From contig NZ_JAGQCY010000002.1 in assembly GCF_024346455.1 (NCBI RefSeq), positions 124,001 to 188,000 on the forward strand: DNA of 64,000 nucleotides, given 5' to 3'. The DNA comes from Cyanobium sp. Aljojuca 7A6 (lineage in GTDB: Bacteria; Cyanobacteriota; Cyanobacteriia; PCC-6307; Cyanobiaceae). Of this stretch, positions 1 to 9,268 are shown one piece after another. The position numbers and the translations under genes are program-made. The notes under the pieces are model-generated. The model ran no database searches. It had not been told where the DNA came from and saw only the letters and a list, made by a program, of their open reading frames with translations. Each line of letters starts with the position of its first letter. Position 1 is the first letter of the stretch.

Positions 1-15
1 AACTGGTGCGGGTGC

Positions 16-1341
16 TCATCGGTTTTGCTGAGGCCTGCCTGGGGTGCCCGCCACGGAGCGCAGCACCTGCAGGCTCTGGCGCTGGGCGGTGGCCATGGTC
101 TGTTCGGGCCCCGCCTGGCCGGTGAGCATGCCGTTCACCTGCCGGGCCAGCAGGTCGCTGAGCTGGGCATAGGCGGGCGTGAGTGGCCGTAGCTGGGGGT
201 GCTGCAGGGCCTGCCGCTGCACCGCCAGCAGCGGGGCTTGCCGTTGCAGGTCGGGGTCGTCGTAGAGCTGGCTCCAGGTGGGGGCGTAGCCCTGCTCAAT
301 GGCGAGCTGGCGCTGCACGACGGGGCCAGTGAGCCAGCGGATCACCGCCACCGCCTCCTCGGGATGGGGGCTGCCCTTGATCAAGGAGAGGCCCCAGGTG
401 CCCAGGGTGCCGCCTCCCTGTTCCCCAGGGGCCCCCACCATCGGCGTCACGCCCACCTTGCCCTTCACCGGGCCTTCGCCTTTCTCGATCTCCCGCCAGG
501 CATAGGGCCAGTTGCGCAGGAAGGCGGCCTCACCGGCGGCAAAGGACTGCAGGGCATCGTTCTCGGCGTAATTGGCCACCGCCCTGGGGCTGACCCCGTC
601 GCGCAGCAGGGCATCGAGCCAGGAGGCCGCCGCGACCGCTCCGGGGCTGTCGAGCACCGTGCTGGCCGTGGAGGCCTCCCACCAGCGGGCGCCGAAGGCC
701 TGCAGCATTTCCACCATCACGCAGCTCAGCCCCTCGTACTGGCGCCCCTGCCAGAGGTAGCCCCAACGCACCTTGCCGCGGCGCTGCAGATCGCGGGAGA
801 TGGCCACCAGCTCCGCCGTGTCTCTGGGCGGGCGCGGCATCAGATCGGTGCGCCAGTAGAGCAGACCGGTGTCGCCGGTGAGGGGCATGCGCCAGAGGTG
901 TTGACCCAGGCCATTGCCGAGGCGGGCGCCGGGTTCCATGGCCGCCAGCACCTGGGGGCCGAACCAGCGCTCCAACGGCACGAACCAGCCGGCGGCCACG
1001 TACTTGGCCAGCCAGCTGACATCCACCAACAACAGATCGAAGGGGGCCTCCCCCAGCAACAGGCTGCTGATCGCCAGATCGGAGATGGTCTCGGTGTCCA
1101 GGGGGCCGCGGATCACCTCCACCGCCACGCCGGAGTTGCTGGCGTTGAAGCGCGCCACCGGACCTGCCACCGCGTCGGCGAGGGGGGCGGGCATCAGCAC
1201 CCGGATCGGCACCGGCTCCGCCGCGACCGCCTGCACGGCCCTCAGGCCGTTGCCGGTGAGCAGCACCAGCAGCAGAACCGCGAGCAGCCCGAGGACAGCG
1301 GGCTGCTGCCGCAGGCTGGAGAGAAGGGGGCGGGCCGCCAT
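16..1341 (-). CDS. ABC transporter substrate-binding protein (sugar type)
   Basis: A 441-residue extracellular solute-binding protein. Residues about 14-31 form a hydrophobic segment (LLAVLLLVLL) that is a signal peptide or membrane anchor. The mature part has the two-lobe layout of maltose/trehalose-type binding proteins (family 1), including a DLLLVDVSW segment, a GDTGLLYWRTDL segment after the first lobe, and a late GGGTLGTWGLSLIKGS segment followed by HPEEAVAVIRWLTG. The family captures sugars or compatible solutes in the periplasm for ABC import. The ligand cannot be read from the sequence; glucosylglycerol, trehalose or sucrose are possible in a cyanobacterium. Permease genes are not in the window and may lie to the left. 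Confidence 0.8.
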   Translation of the reverse strand: MAARPLLSSLRQQPAVLGLLAVLLLVLLTGNGLRAVQAVAAEPVPIRVLMPAPLADAVAGPVARFNASNSGVAVEVIRGPLDTETISDLAISSLLLGEAPFDLLLVDVSWLAKYVAAGWFVPLERWFGPQVLAAMEPGARLGNGLGQHLWRMPLTGDTGLLYWRTDLMPRPPRDTAELVAISRDLQRRGKVRWGYLWQGRQYEGLSCVMVEMLQAFGARWWEASTASTVLDSPGAVAAASWLDALLRDGVSPRAVANYAENDALQSFAAGEAAFLRNWPYAWREIEKGEGPVKGKVGVTPMVGAPGEQGGGTLGTWGLSLIKGSPHPEEAVAVIRWLTGPVVQRQLAIEQGYAPTWSQLYDDPDLQRQAPLLAVQRQALQHPQLRPLTPAYAQLSDLLARQVNGMLTGQAGPEQTMATAQRQSLQVLRSVAGTPGRPQQNR

Positions 1342-1363
1342 CGGCCAACGTTACGCGGCCCGT

Positions 1364-3286
1364 TCAGAGCCCCCGCTGCATCAGCTGGCCCATCAGGTCG
1401 GAGCTGCGCTGCTGGAAGCCGGCCAGCTGGTTGGGCTCCAGACCCCCCACGGCCAGGCGGGCCACCTCATAGATGTGGCGGCTGAGGTCCTCCGCCAGCT
1501 GGCGGCTGGGGGAAGTGGTGTCGGAGCCGGTGATGACGGCGCCGGCCGAGAGCTTGAGCAGACCCTCCACCAGGGGATGGCGGCGGTTCACCAGCAGCAC
1601 GTGGTGGTCGGGCAGGCCCGGCAGCCGTTGCTCCATCAAGGCCCCCATGTCGTTGAGACGGCGCATCTGCTCCGGCAGCAGGATCAGGGCCGCCGGTGAG
1701 CCCTCCCCCTTCAGCGACTGCACCTGGATGGTGATCTTGTTGTCATCGAGGGCGGCCCTGAACAGGTCGCGCAGTTTCTCGCCGCTGTCCTTGCCTTCGG
1801 CGTCGGCCAGCTCGCTCTCGGGCTCATGCAGGCTGGCGTCCAGCTCGGCATCGACCCGCTGGAAGCGCAGGTCGCCGTGGCGGGCCTCCAGCCAGGGGAT
1901 GAACTGGGAATCGATCAGGGTGTCGGCCAGCAACACCTCAGCGCCTTGTCCCTTCCACAGGGCCAGGGCGCCGGCCTGCCCGGCTTCATCGGTGCAATAA
2001 AGGATCCGGTCGGCGTTGTCGCCGGCCAGGCGGCCCCGGTAACCGGCCAGGGTGGTGTAGGTGCGGCCATCGGTGGCGACCGGGTCGAGGCCGCTGCCCT
2101 CCCCGCCGTCCTCGGCCGGCTGGGCGGCCGCCGCGGTGGTGCCGTAGAGGATCAGGTCCGCCACCTGCTCGGCGAACTTCTCGTCCTCCATGGCGCCGAT
2201 CTTGATGAAGGGGGCCAGCGAATCCCAGATCGCCGCATACCGGGCCGGTTCGTCGCGGTGCAGCTCCTTGAGGCGGTCGCCCACCTTCTTGGCCACGAAG
2301 CCGCCGATCGAACGCACCCGGCGGTCGGTCTGCAGGGCGCTGCGGCTGACGTTGAGGGGGATATCGGGCGAATCGATCACGCCCCGCAGGGGCAGCAGGT
2401 AGCGGGGTACCACCTCCTTGATCGAGTCACTGACGAACACCTGATTGCAGTACAGGCGGATCTCCCCCTTCTCCCAGTCGGCGCGGCCGGTGATCCTGGG
2501 GAAATAGAGAATGCCCTGCAGGTTGTAGGGGTAGTCGGTGTTGAGGTGCACCCAGAGCAGGGGATCCCCCTGGAAAGGGTAGAGATAGCGGTAAAGGTTG
2601 ATGTAGTCGTCGTCGCTGAGGTCGCGGGGGCTCTTGCGCCAGGGGGCCTCCCGCTTGTTGACCGTCTCTCCATCCAGCTGCACCGCCACCGGCAGGAAGT
2701 CGCAGTAGGTGGTGATCAGGGTGCGGATCCTGGAGGGCTCGATGTACTCCAGTTCCTCCTCCATCAGGTGCAGGATCACATCGGTGCCGGGTTCGGACCG
2801 TTCCGCTCCCTCAAGGCTGAAGTTGGGGGAGCCATCGCAGCTCCAGCGCACCGCTTCGGCGCCGGGTCTGGCACTCAGGCTGACCAGCTCCACCCGGGAG
2901 GCGACCATGAAACTGGAATAGAACCCCAGGCCGAAATGGCCGATGATGGCGTCGCTCTCGCTTTTGTACTTCTCGAGGAAGTCCTCGGCGCTGGAGAAGG
3001 CCACCTGGTTGATGTAGCGCTTCACCTCATCGGCGGTCATGCCGATGCCGTTGTCGCTGATGGTGAGGGTCTTGGCTTCCCGGTCGATGCGGATGGCGAT
3101 CGTCCCTTCCTCCCCTTCGCTGCAGTCGCCGGCCATGGCGGCCATGCGCCGCTTGCTGATGGCATCCACCCCATTGCTCACCAGCTCCCGCAGAAACACC
3201 TCATGGCCGGAATAGACGGCCTTCTTGATGATCGGGAAGATGTTCTCGGTGTGGATCTGAATCTGGCCCTGTTCCAGCACCGTCAT
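1364..3286 (-). CDS. htpG: Molecular chaperone HtpG (Hsp90)
   Basis: Full-length 640-residue bacterial Hsp90, an ATP-dependent cytosolic chaperone. The GHKL ATPase motifs are visible: ELVSNGVDAI at 34-43 with the conserved Asn38, SDNGIGM at 77-83, and GHFGLGFYSS at 116-125. The middle domain and the dimerisation domain follow in the usual order. The start codon ATG at 3286 gives the usual short N terminus. It lies 22 bp upstream of the substrate-binding protein gene on the same strand. In cyanobacteria Hsp90 is linked to heat and high-light stress and to phycobilisome assembly; here nothing regulatory is obvious upstream. Confidence 0.97.
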   Translation of the reverse strand: MTVLEQGQIQIHTENIFPIIKKAVYSGHEVFLRELVSNGVDAISKRRMAAMAGDCSEGEEGTIAIRIDREAKTLTISDNGIGMTADEVKRYINQVAFSSAEDFLEKYKSESDAIIGHFGLGFYSSFMVASRVELVSLSARPGAEAVRWSCDGSPNFSLEGAERSEPGTDVILHLMEEELEYIEPSRIRTLITTYCDFLPVAVQLDGETVNKREAPWRKSPRDLSDDDYINLYRYLYPFQGDPLLWVHLNTDYPYNLQGILYFPRITGRADWEKGEIRLYCNQVFVSDSIKEVVPRYLLPLRGVIDSPDIPLNVSRSALQTDRRVRSIGGFVAKKVGDRLKELHRDEPARYAAIWDSLAPFIKIGAMEDEKFAEQVADLILYGTTAAAAQPAEDGGEGSGLDPVATDGRTYTTLAGYRGRLAGDNADRILYCTDEAGQAGALALWKGQGAEVLLADTLIDSQFIPWLEARHGDLRFQRVDAELDASLHEPESELADAEGKDSGEKLRDLFRAALDDNKITIQVQSLKGEGSPAALILLPEQMRRLNDMGALMEQRLPGLPDHHVLLVNRRHPLVEGLLKLSAGAVITGSDTTSPSRQLAEDLSRHIYEVARLAVGGLEPNQLAGFQQRSSDLMGQLMQRGL

Positions 3287-3374
3287 GGCGAAAGAGATGA
3301 ATCGCTCCGAACCTAGGTGGGGCGCCGGCGGCGGCTCAAGACCAGCGAGGGTGGGGTCCCCGAACCAGCGGACC

Positions 3375-3602
3375 TCAGCCCCCGGGCTTCTGCAGGTCGG
3401 GCCGCTCCTCCGGCAGGATCGCCCCCGCCACCGGACACACCTGCAGGCAGATGCCGCAGTCGATGCAGGTGTCGAAATCGATCCAGTAGAAGGTGGTTCC
3501 CTTGCTGTTCGCCCCCGCTCCGGGGTGGATGCAGGCCACCGGACAGGCGTCGACGCAGTCGGCCACGCCCTCGCAGACGTTGGTGACGATCGAGTGGGCC
3601 AT
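3375..3602 (-). CDS. Two-cluster 4Fe-4S-type ferredoxin
   Basis: A 75-residue ferredoxin. Cys10, Cys16, Cys20 and Cys24 form the first cluster motif, and Cys46, Cys49, Cys52 and Cys56 give the classic CxxCxxCxxxCP of the second. The larger spacing in the first motif resembles 7Fe-type ferredoxins (one [3Fe-4S] and one [4Fe-4S]), but the cluster type cannot be decided from sequence. The ATG at 3602 gives the family-typical N terminus MAHSIV; upstream starts in the same frame would add an improbable Arg-rich leader. It is a low-potential electron carrier with unknown partners. It lies between htpG and hisZ on the same strand. Confidence 0.9.
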   Translation of the reverse strand: MAHSIVTNVCEGVADCVDACPVACIHPGAGANSKGTTFYWIDFDTCIDCGICLQVCPVAGAILPEERPDLQKPGG

Positions 3603-3628
3603 CGATGGGGAGACGCAGCGGCGGGATC

Positions 3629-4819
3629 CTAGGCAGCCAGCCAGACCGCACCACGGCAGCCCCGCTCCGCCGCCAGCTGCTCGGCGGACGCCTGGTCGGC
3701 GCAGGGGTGGGTGCACAGCTCGGCGGCCTCCCCCCCGCGATGCAGGTCGGCCATGCGGCTGAGGGCCTGAGCCAGGCCAGCGGCGGTGGCGCTGGCCACC
3801 AGCCAGGGCCCCGGGGCCTGGACCTTGGCCGCACCAGCGGCTCCCTCCGATTCGAGCAGGTCGCGGATCGCTTCCACGTCGAAACCGAAGCCGGTGCCGG
3901 CCGCCACGGAGCTGTCGGCGCAGAAGCGACCCACCAGGGCGTCGTAGCGGCCGCCGCTGGCGATGGCCACCGGAGCCTCGGCCGCCTGGCAGACGAGCTT
4001 GAACACCAGGCCGTCGTAGAGATCAAAGTGGGGCTGGAAGGTGGGATCCAGCTGCACCCGCACCCCCAGGGCGCTGGCCGGCTCCTGAACGCTGGCCAGG
4101 GTGGCGGCGAAGGACTCCAGCAACGGCACCGGTCCGAGCCATTGCTCCAGTTGATAGAGCACCTGCACCGGCTCCCCCCGCAGCCCGATCAGGGCCATCA
4201 GACGCTGGCGCTGGCTGTCGGGCAGGGCCAGGGCCGCGAGGGCCAGGGGGTCGAAATCGGTGAGGGCATGACGCGCCGCTGAGCGCTGCTCCTCCGGGAC
4301 CTGGCTCAGCAGGGCGCCGAGCAGGCCGTGGTGGCCCACCAGCAGGGTGGGTTGGTGCCGGGGCGGCAGCCCCAGGCTGGCCACGGCCGCCAGCAGCAGA
4401 TGCAGCAGCTCGGTGTCCGCGGCGGGGGAGGGTTCACCAAGCAGTTCGACGCCGCTTTGCAGTTGCTCGCTGATGCGCTGGCCGCCACCATCGCCGCTGA
4501 AGCTGCGGAAGGTGGTGCCGCTGGACCAGAGCCGCAGGGGCCGGGGTCGACCCAGCATCCGGGTGCTGGCGGCCCGGGCGATCGGAGCGGTGAGTTCCGG
4601 CCGCAGCCCGAGGGGCTCATCGGCCACCAGCCGCACCAGCTCCCGTTCGGCGATGGCGCCGCCGGCCTCGAGGGTGTCGAGCCGCTCGATGGTGGGGGGG
4701 GCCACCTCCTGGTAGCCCCAGAGGCGGTACACGTTGGCCAGCAGATCGCACAGACGCCGGTTACTGTCCACCTGACCCGGGTTCAGGTCCCGCGCACCGG
4801 CGGCAGGTTGGAGGGCCAT
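3629..4819 (-). CDS. hisZ: ATP phosphoribosyltransferase regulatory subunit HisZ
   Basis: A 396-residue HisS-like protein without a tRNA-synthetase role. The class II aminoacyl-tRNA synthetase fold is visible (GARDLNPGQ near the N terminus, LGLRPELTAPIAR, and the Gly-rich ASGGRYDALVGRF motif near residue 290). HisZ forms a complex with the short form of HisG for the first step of histidine synthesis. The C-terminal anticodon-binding domain of true HisRS is reduced to a short ending, which favours HisZ. The start is the ATG at 4819 (MALQPAAG); a longer reading adds 40 Arg/Pro-rich residues and is unlikely. hisG is not in the window. Confidence 0.93.
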   Translation of the reverse strand: MALQPAAGARDLNPGQVDSNRRLCDLLANVYRLWGYQEVAPPTIERLDTLEAGGAIAERELVRLVADEPLGLRPELTAPIARAASTRMLGRPRPLRLWSSGTTFRSFSGDGGGQRISEQLQSGVELLGEPSPAADTELLHLLLAAVASLGLPPRHQPTLLVGHHGLLGALLSQVPEEQRSAARHALTDFDPLALAALALPDSQRQRLMALIGLRGEPVQVLYQLEQWLGPVPLLESFAATLASVQEPASALGVRVQLDPTFQPHFDLYDGLVFKLVCQAAEAPVAIASGGRYDALVGRFCADSSVAAGTGFGFDVEAIRDLLESEGAAGAAKVQAPGPWLVASATAAGLAQALSRMADLHRGGEAAELCTHPCADQASAEQLAAERGCRGAVWLAA

Positions 4820-4860
4820 GGAGGGGAGTGTTCGGGCGGTGGGGTGGTGAGGGGCGGATC

Positions 4861-5763
4861 CTATGGAACGTCGGCTACGCCGCCGGCGAGGCCATCCAGC
4901 TCCGGGGCGCCGAAGCTGGCCCCGCTGAGGGGGCGGCACTGGGCCAGCCCCTCGATCAGGGGCTGGCGCAGGGCGGGGGTGCAGGCGATCACCCGGCCGT
5001 CGCCCAGGTCGAGGCGGCCGCCGTCGTAGGCGCAGACCTGCCCGCCGGCCTCTTCCACCAGCACAACGCCGGCCACCAGGTCCCAGGGCGACAGGCCGCG
5101 CTCCCAGTAGCCGTCAACCCGGCCGGCGGCGACGAAGGCCAGATCCACGGCGGCAGCCCCGGCACGGCGCACGCCGTGGCTGCGGTGGGTGAACCAGGCG
5201 AACTCGGCGTAGTTGTTGTCGAGGCGGCGCACCCGGTCGTAGGAGAAGCCCGTGACGAGCAGGGAATCCGCCAGGGCGGCGCAGTCGCTCACCTGCAGGC
5301 GGCGGTCGTTGCACCAGGCGCCCCGGCCCGGAGCGGCCCAGTAACGCTCCTCCAGCACCGGCACCTCCAGGGCACCGAGCAGCGGCAGCCCCTGCCAGCT
5401 GAGGCCCACGGAGGTGCCGAAGAACGGATAGCCATGGGCGTAGTTGGTGGTGCCATCGAGGGGGTCGACGCACCAGAGCAGGTCGCCCTGGCCGGCGAGC
5501 TGACCACTTTCCTCGGCCAGAATGGCGACGCCGGGGGTGCCGGCCGCCAGCACTGCCAGCACGGCGGCTTCGGCTGCCAGGTCGGCCTCGGTGACCAGAT
5601 TGCCCGCCATGCCCTTCTCCTTCACCTGCTCCAGGCGGCCGAAATGGCGCCGAAGCTCAAGGCCCCCGGCCTCGGCCGCCTCGCGGGCCACCTGCAGCAG
5701 ACGCTCCAGTTCAGAGGCATCAAGGCCGGAGCCCGCCAGGGCCTGTTGACTGAGGGAGGTCAT
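4861..5763 (-). CDS. Inositol monophosphatase family protein
   Basis: A 300-residue member of the Mg-dependent inositol monophosphatase superfamily. The metal-binding motifs are present: AEESG at 83-87 and DPLDGTTN at 100-107, with the late SPWDLVAG motif. In cyanobacteria such proteins hydrolyse inositol-1-phosphate, histidinol phosphate or similar sugar-alcohol phosphates; the neighbouring hisZ makes a histidinol-phosphatase role conceivable, but this is only inference. The ATG at 5763 overlaps the stop of the upstream ferredoxin gene (ATGA at 5763-5760), so the two are translationally coupled. Confidence 0.92.
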   Translation of the reverse strand: MTSLSQQALAGSGLDASELERLLQVAREAAEAGGLELRRHFGRLEQVKEKGMAGNLVTEADLAAEAAVLAVLAAGTPGVAILAEESGQLAGQGDLLWCVDPLDGTTNYAHGYPFFGTSVGLSWQGLPLLGALEVPVLEERYWAAPGRGAWCNDRRLQVSDCAALADSLLVTGFSYDRVRRLDNNYAEFAWFTHRSHGVRRAGAAAVDLAFVAAGRVDGYWERGLSPWDLVAGVVLVEEAGGQVCAYDGGRLDLGDGRVIACTPALRQPLIEGLAQCRPLSGASFGAPELDGLAGGVADVP

Positions 5764-6128
5764 TCGTCGTCCAGGGGCAGGCCGGGACGTACCAGACCGC
5801 GGCCGAAGAAGCGGCCGAACTGGCGGTCGTAGACCTCGTCCTCGTCCTGGGTTTCCACCTCCAGCGGGCCGGTGGCCCTGGCGACGCAGAGCAGGCCGTA
5901 GCCCTCCTGGCGGAGCACTTTCGACAGGCCGAGGGCCTCCCGTTGATCGATGCTTCCAGCCAGCACCCGCACCGCGCAGGCGGTGCAACAGCCGTTTCGG
6001 CAGCTGAAGGGGAGCGGCTCGCCCTGGGCTTCGAAGCTGCGCAGGATGTACTCCCCCTCCGGCACATCAAGTCGGATGACGCGGTTGGCCTGTCGCCAGT
6101 GGACCGTGATCGGGTGGGTGCGGGTCAT
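5760..6128 (-). CDS. [2Fe-2S] plant-type ferredoxin with acidic tail
   Basis: A 122-residue ferredoxin with the plant-type ligand pattern CxxxxCxxC (Cys43, Cys48, Cys51) and a fourth Cys in GYGLLCVARA. It has an extra Cys47 next to Cys48 and a C-terminal extension of about 25 residues ending in LPLDDE, so it is longer than the roughly 97-residue photosynthetic ferredoxin PetF. This form is common in picocyanobacteria, probably as a minor ferredoxin with a specialised partner. The gene is the first of the block with the phosphatase, hisZ and htpG on the minus strand, and overlaps the phosphatase gene by 4 bp. Confidence 0.92.
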   Translation of the reverse strand: MTRTHPITVHWRQANRVIRLDVPEGEYILRSFEAQGEPLPFSCRNGCCTACAVRVLAGSIDQREALGLSKVLRQEGYGLLCVARATGPLEVETQDEDEVYDRQFGRFFGRGLVRPGLPLDDE

Positions 6129-6216
6129 GGGGACGTGGGCGGAGGGGATGGTGCCGTTGGGGCGCGGAGGCCAGGAGCAGCCCCTGCTACATTGCCATCT
6201 GCCCCATTTCGCCGCT

Positions 6217-6303
6217 GGAGAGGTGGCCGAGTGGTCGAAGGCGCAGCACTGGAAATGCTGTATAGGGGCAACTCTATCGAGGGTTCGAATCCCTCCCTCT
6301 CCG
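6217..6303 (+). tRNA. tRNA-Ser (anticodon GGA)
   Basis: An 87-nt tRNA with a long variable arm. The acceptor stem GGAGAGG (6217-6223) pairs with CCTCTCC (6296-6302), with discriminator G at 6303. The anticodon stem CAGCA/TGCTG (6244-6248 and 6256-6260) encloses the 7-nt loop with anticodon GGA at 6251-6253, reading UCC and UCU codons. The T arm carries GGTTCGAATCC. CCA is not encoded. A terminator follows directly. Confidence 0.97.
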
Positions 6304-6311
6304 CTTTTGAA

Positions 6312-6338
6312 GTCGGTCCTCCGGGCCGGCTTTTTTTT
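6312..6338 (+). terminator. Rho-independent terminator of tRNA-Ser
   Basis: An 8-bp stem (6312-6319 with 6323-6330, two G-T pairs) with a 3-nt loop, followed by eight T residues at 6331-6338. It lies 8 nt after the tRNA, so it terminates this single-gene transcript. Confidence 0.9.
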
Positions 6339-6354
6339 GGCTTACAGGCGACTG

Positions 6355-6386
6355 AAAACCCTCCCAGTGCAGGCACTGAAAGGGTT
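6355..6386 (-). terminator. Terminator of the pst operon
   Basis: On the minus strand, AACCCT (6386-6381) pairs with AGGGTT (6362-6357), and inside it CAGTG (6378-6374) pairs with CACTG (6369-6365) across a 2x2 internal loop. The transcript then ends in TTTT (6358-6355). It lies about 40 bp downstream of the pstB stop and faces the tRNA-Ser terminator. Confidence 0.75.
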
Positions 6387-6426
6387 CTGGTAGCCGCATT
6401 TCGTTTGACGACCCCGAAGCCAGGAG

Positions 6427-7242
6427 TCAGCCGAAGCGTCCGCTGACGTAGTCGAGCGTTGACTGCTGACTGGGGGAGTTGAAGATGTTTTCGGTCTCGT
6501 TGAATTCCACCAGATAGCCCACTTTCCCTGAACCTCCTTCGACGGCCTCGGCGTTGAAGAAGGCTGTCATGTCGGCCACGCGCACAGCCTGCTGCATGTT
6601 GTGGGTCACGATCATGATCGTGTAGCTGCGCTTCAGTTCGTGCATCGTCTCCTCGATCTTGAGGGTTGAGATCGGATCGAGCGCCGAGCAGGGTTCGTCC
6701 ATCAGGATCACCTCGGGTTCCGTGGCGATGGCACGGGCAATGCAGAGGCGTTGCTGCTGGCCGCCCGAGAGGGAGAAGCCGCTTTCCTTGAGCTTGTCCT
6801 TGCACTCATCCCAGACGGCCGCCTTGCGCAGGGAGCGTTCCACCAACTCGTCCATGTCGCCTTTGTAGCCGTTGATCCGGGCACCGAAGGCGATGTTCTC
6901 GTAGATGGACTTGGGGAAGGGATTGGGCTTCTGGAACACCATCCCGATGCGACGCCGCACCTCCACGGGATCGACGCGCTTGTCGTAGAGATCGTGCTGA
7001 TCAAAGATCACCCGGCCCTTGAGGGAGCAACCGGGGATCAGGTCGTTCATGCGGTTGAGCGCCCGCAGCACCGTGCTCTTGCCGCAGCCCGAGGGGCCGA
7101 TGAACGCGGTCACCTTGCCCTTCGGCAGATCCATGTAGACGTTCTTGACCGCTTCAAAGCTGCCGTAGGAGATGGTGACATCCTGCAGGGACATGCAGAC
7201 GTCGCTGGCCACGGTGGAGGAGGAAGAGGAGGAGGAAGTCAT
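6427..7242 (-). CDS. pstB: Phosphate ABC transporter ATP-binding protein PstB
   Basis: A 271-residue ATPase of the high-affinity phosphate importer. Walker [10 protein letters not shown] is near residue 49, the signature LSGGQQQR is in the helical domain, and the Walker B segment [14 protein letters not shown] follows. PstB powers uptake through PstC/PstA. The chosen ATG at 7242 gives an N terminus with a short poly-Ser run before [12 protein letters not shown]; the open frame extends upstream but the extra part overlaps pstA and looks non-coding. It is the last gene of pstC-pstA-pstB and is followed by a hairpin terminator. Confidence 0.97.
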   Translation of the reverse strand: MTSSSSSSSTVASDVCMSLQDVTISYGSFEAVKNVYMDLPKGKVTAFIGPSGCGKSTVLRALNRMNDLIPGCSLKGRVIFDQHDLYDKRVDPVEVRRRIGMVFQKPNPFPKSIYENIAFGARINGYKGDMDELVERSLRKAAVWDECKDKLKESGFSLSGGQQQRLCIARAIATEPEVILMDEPCSALDPISTLKIEETMHELKRSYTIMIVTHNMQQAVRVADMTAFFNAEAVEGGSGKVGYLVEFNETENIFNSPSQQSTLDYVSGRFG

Positions 7243-7291
7243 GTCAGGAACGAAAGGAAACGGAGCCGGAGGAAATGGGCAGGGAGAGCGA

Positions 7292-8200
7292 TCAGGCGCG
7301 AGTGGCGTGGCTGATCCAGCGGGCCAGCAGGTTGGCTCCAAGAATCATGAGCACCAGCACGAACGAAGCGGCCCAGGCCAGTTGGTTCTGTGCTTCGTAG
7401 GGCATGATCGCGAAGTTGAAGATCAGCACCGACATGGTGGCGATCGGATTGAACAGTCCTTCCGGCCAGAAGGGGGAGAACAGGGCCGTGAAGATCAGGG
7501 GCGCCGTTTCACCGGCGGCCCTGGCAATCCCCAGCACCACGCCAGTGGCGATGGGCGTGAAGGCGGCGGGCAGGGTGATCTGGGTGATGGTGACGAACCG
7601 GGAGGCACCGACCCCGTAGGCACCCATGCGCATCTCCTGGGGAACGAGCAGCAGGCCCTCGTAGGTGGTCTTGATGACGGTGGGCAGCATCAGCACGGAA
7701 AGGGCGATGCCGCCGGCCATGGCGCTGAAGCTCTGGTCGAAAAAGATCCGCGTGGCGACGATCAGGGAATAGATGAAGACGCCGCAGATGATCGATGGAA
7801 CCCCGGCGAGCACGTCGTTGCCGAAGCGGACGAACTTGGAAAACCAGCCGTCCTGGGCGTATTCCGAGAGGTAGACGCCACCGCCCACACCCACGGGGAT
7901 GGCGATCAGGGAGGCGATCAGGGTCACCACGATCGTGCCGAGGATGGCGTTACCGATGCCCCCGCCCTCCAGTCCAGGTGCCGGTGGCAGTTCGGTGAGC
8001 AGCTGCAGGCTGAGCAGACGCCCCCCCTGGATCAGCACATAGATCAGCACCAGGAAAAGGGGAATCACCGCGAGGGCGGCGAACGTGCCCGCAACGGCAT
8101 TGGCGATCTGGTTCAAGCGATTGCGCTTCAGACCAGGGTCGTAATGGAGGGTGAGCCGCTCGGTGAACTGGCTGGTCGTTGGTGGGGACGTGACGGACAT
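7292..8200 (-). CDS. pstA: Phosphate ABC transporter permease PstA
   Basis: A 302-residue inner-membrane permease with about six transmembrane segments, beginning with [18 protein letters not shown]. The EAA-type loop is visible near [19 protein letters not shown], which contacts PstB. PstA forms the phosphate channel with PstC. The ATG at 8200 gives [11 protein letters not shown]. The gene lies 52 bp after pstC and 49 bp before pstB, so the three are one operon. pstS, the binding protein, is not in this window. Confidence 0.96.
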   Translation of the reverse strand: MSVTSPPTTSQFTERLTLHYDPGLKRNRLNQIANAVAGTFAALAVIPLFLVLIYVLIQGGRLLSLQLLTELPPAPGLEGGGIGNAILGTIVVTLIASLIAIPVGVGGGVYLSEYAQDGWFSKFVRFGNDVLAGVPSIICGVFIYSLIVATRIFFDQSFSAMAGGIALSVLMLPTVIKTTYEGLLLVPQEMRMGAYGVGASRFVTITQITLPAAFTPIATGVVLGIARAAGETAPLIFTALFSPFWPEGLFNPIATMSVLIFNFAIMPYEAQNQLAWAASFVLVLMILGANLLARWISHATRA

Positions 8201-8252
8201 GGCCTGGGGACGTCGTTGGCGAGGTGGAGGGACTGGAAAGGAAGAACGGGCG

Positions 8253-9206
8253 TCAGTAACGCAGGCTGAGACGCCGCACGATCCACTGGGCCAAGACGTT
8301 GACGACGAAGGTGAGGATCATCAGCACGACGGCCGCGTACATCAGGGCCGAAACCTGAATCCCATCCGCTTCACCGAACTGGTTGGCGAGCATCGAGGCG
8401 ATGGTGTTGCCCGGAGCCAGGAGGGACAGGCTGAAATTGAGGGAGTTGCCGATGATCATGGTGACAGCCATGGTTTCACCCATGGCCCTTCCGAGGGAGA
8501 GCATCACCCCGCCCATGATCGACGAGACGGCCGCGGGCAGGATCACGTTGAAAATCGCCCCCCAGCGGGTCGTGCCGACCCCGTAGGCCCCCTGGCGCAA
8601 TTCAATCGGCACCTGGTTGAGGGCATCACGGGAGATGGCGGTGATGATCGGCAGCACCATCACCACCAGGATCAGGATCGCTGGAGCCGTGCCGGGGCCC
8701 TGGGGCTCGGTGGAAAAGAACGGCGTCCAGCCCAGGGTGGTGTGCAGCAGGGAGAGGAACGGCCGGATGGCCGGTTCCATCACGAAGATCGCCCACAGGC
8801 CGAGGACCACGGAGGGGATGGCGGCGAGGAGCTCCACCAGCAGGCCGATCACGTCCCTGAGGCTGCGGGGGAGCAGATCCTCGGTGATGAAAATCGCCGT
8901 TCCCAGGCCGATGGGCACCGCGATCAGCAGGGAAAGAACCGCGGTGACGAGGGTGCCGTAGATGGCGATCAGGGCGCCGTACTGCTCGTTGACCGGATCC
9001 CAGGCGGACGTGGTCAGGAAGCGCAGGCCAAAGGTGGCCATGGCTTCCCTGGCGCCGGTGAACACCGTGACGAAGATGGCCAGCAGGATGATCCCCACCG
9101 AGGCGGCCAGCACCAGGGTGAGCTGGCGGAAGCCGATGTCGGTCAGCTTTTCCTGGGGGGGACGTCGTCGAAGGGTGAACGCGTCGATGGGTGGAGCGCT
9201 CCTCAT
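8253..9206 (-). CDS. pstC: Phosphate ABC transporter permease PstC
   Basis: A 317-residue membrane permease, first gene of the pst operon. It shows about six transmembrane helices, the first being LTLVLAASVGIILLAIFVTV, and the cytoplasmic coupling loop GAYGVGTTRWGAIFNVILP that pairs with PstB. The family-typical GRAMGETMAV motif is present. The ATG at 9206 (MRSAPPIDAF) is preferred; a longer frame extends 77 residues into the regulatory region and would remove the Pho box from upstream sequence. Expression is probably switched on by phosphate starvation through the Pho box at 9269-9287. Confidence 0.95.
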   Translation of the reverse strand: MRSAPPIDAFTLRRRPPQEKLTDIGFRQLTLVLAASVGIILLAIFVTVFTGAREAMATFGLRFLTTSAWDPVNEQYGALIAIYGTLVTAVLSLLIAVPIGLGTAIFITEDLLPRSLRDVIGLLVELLAAIPSVVLGLWAIFVMEPAIRPFLSLLHTTLGWTPFFSTEPQGPGTAPAILILVVMVLPIITAISRDALNQVPIELRQGAYGVGTTRWGAIFNVILPAAVSSIMGGVMLSLGRAMGETMAVTMIIGNSLNFSLSLLAPGNTIASMLANQFGEADGIQVSALMYAAVVLMILTFVVNVLAQWIVRRLSLRY

Positions 9207-9268
9207 GCAGGGATGGTGCCGGTCGGCATGGACGTTCCACCTGATCTGAGCACGAGTTTCAGCCCCCG

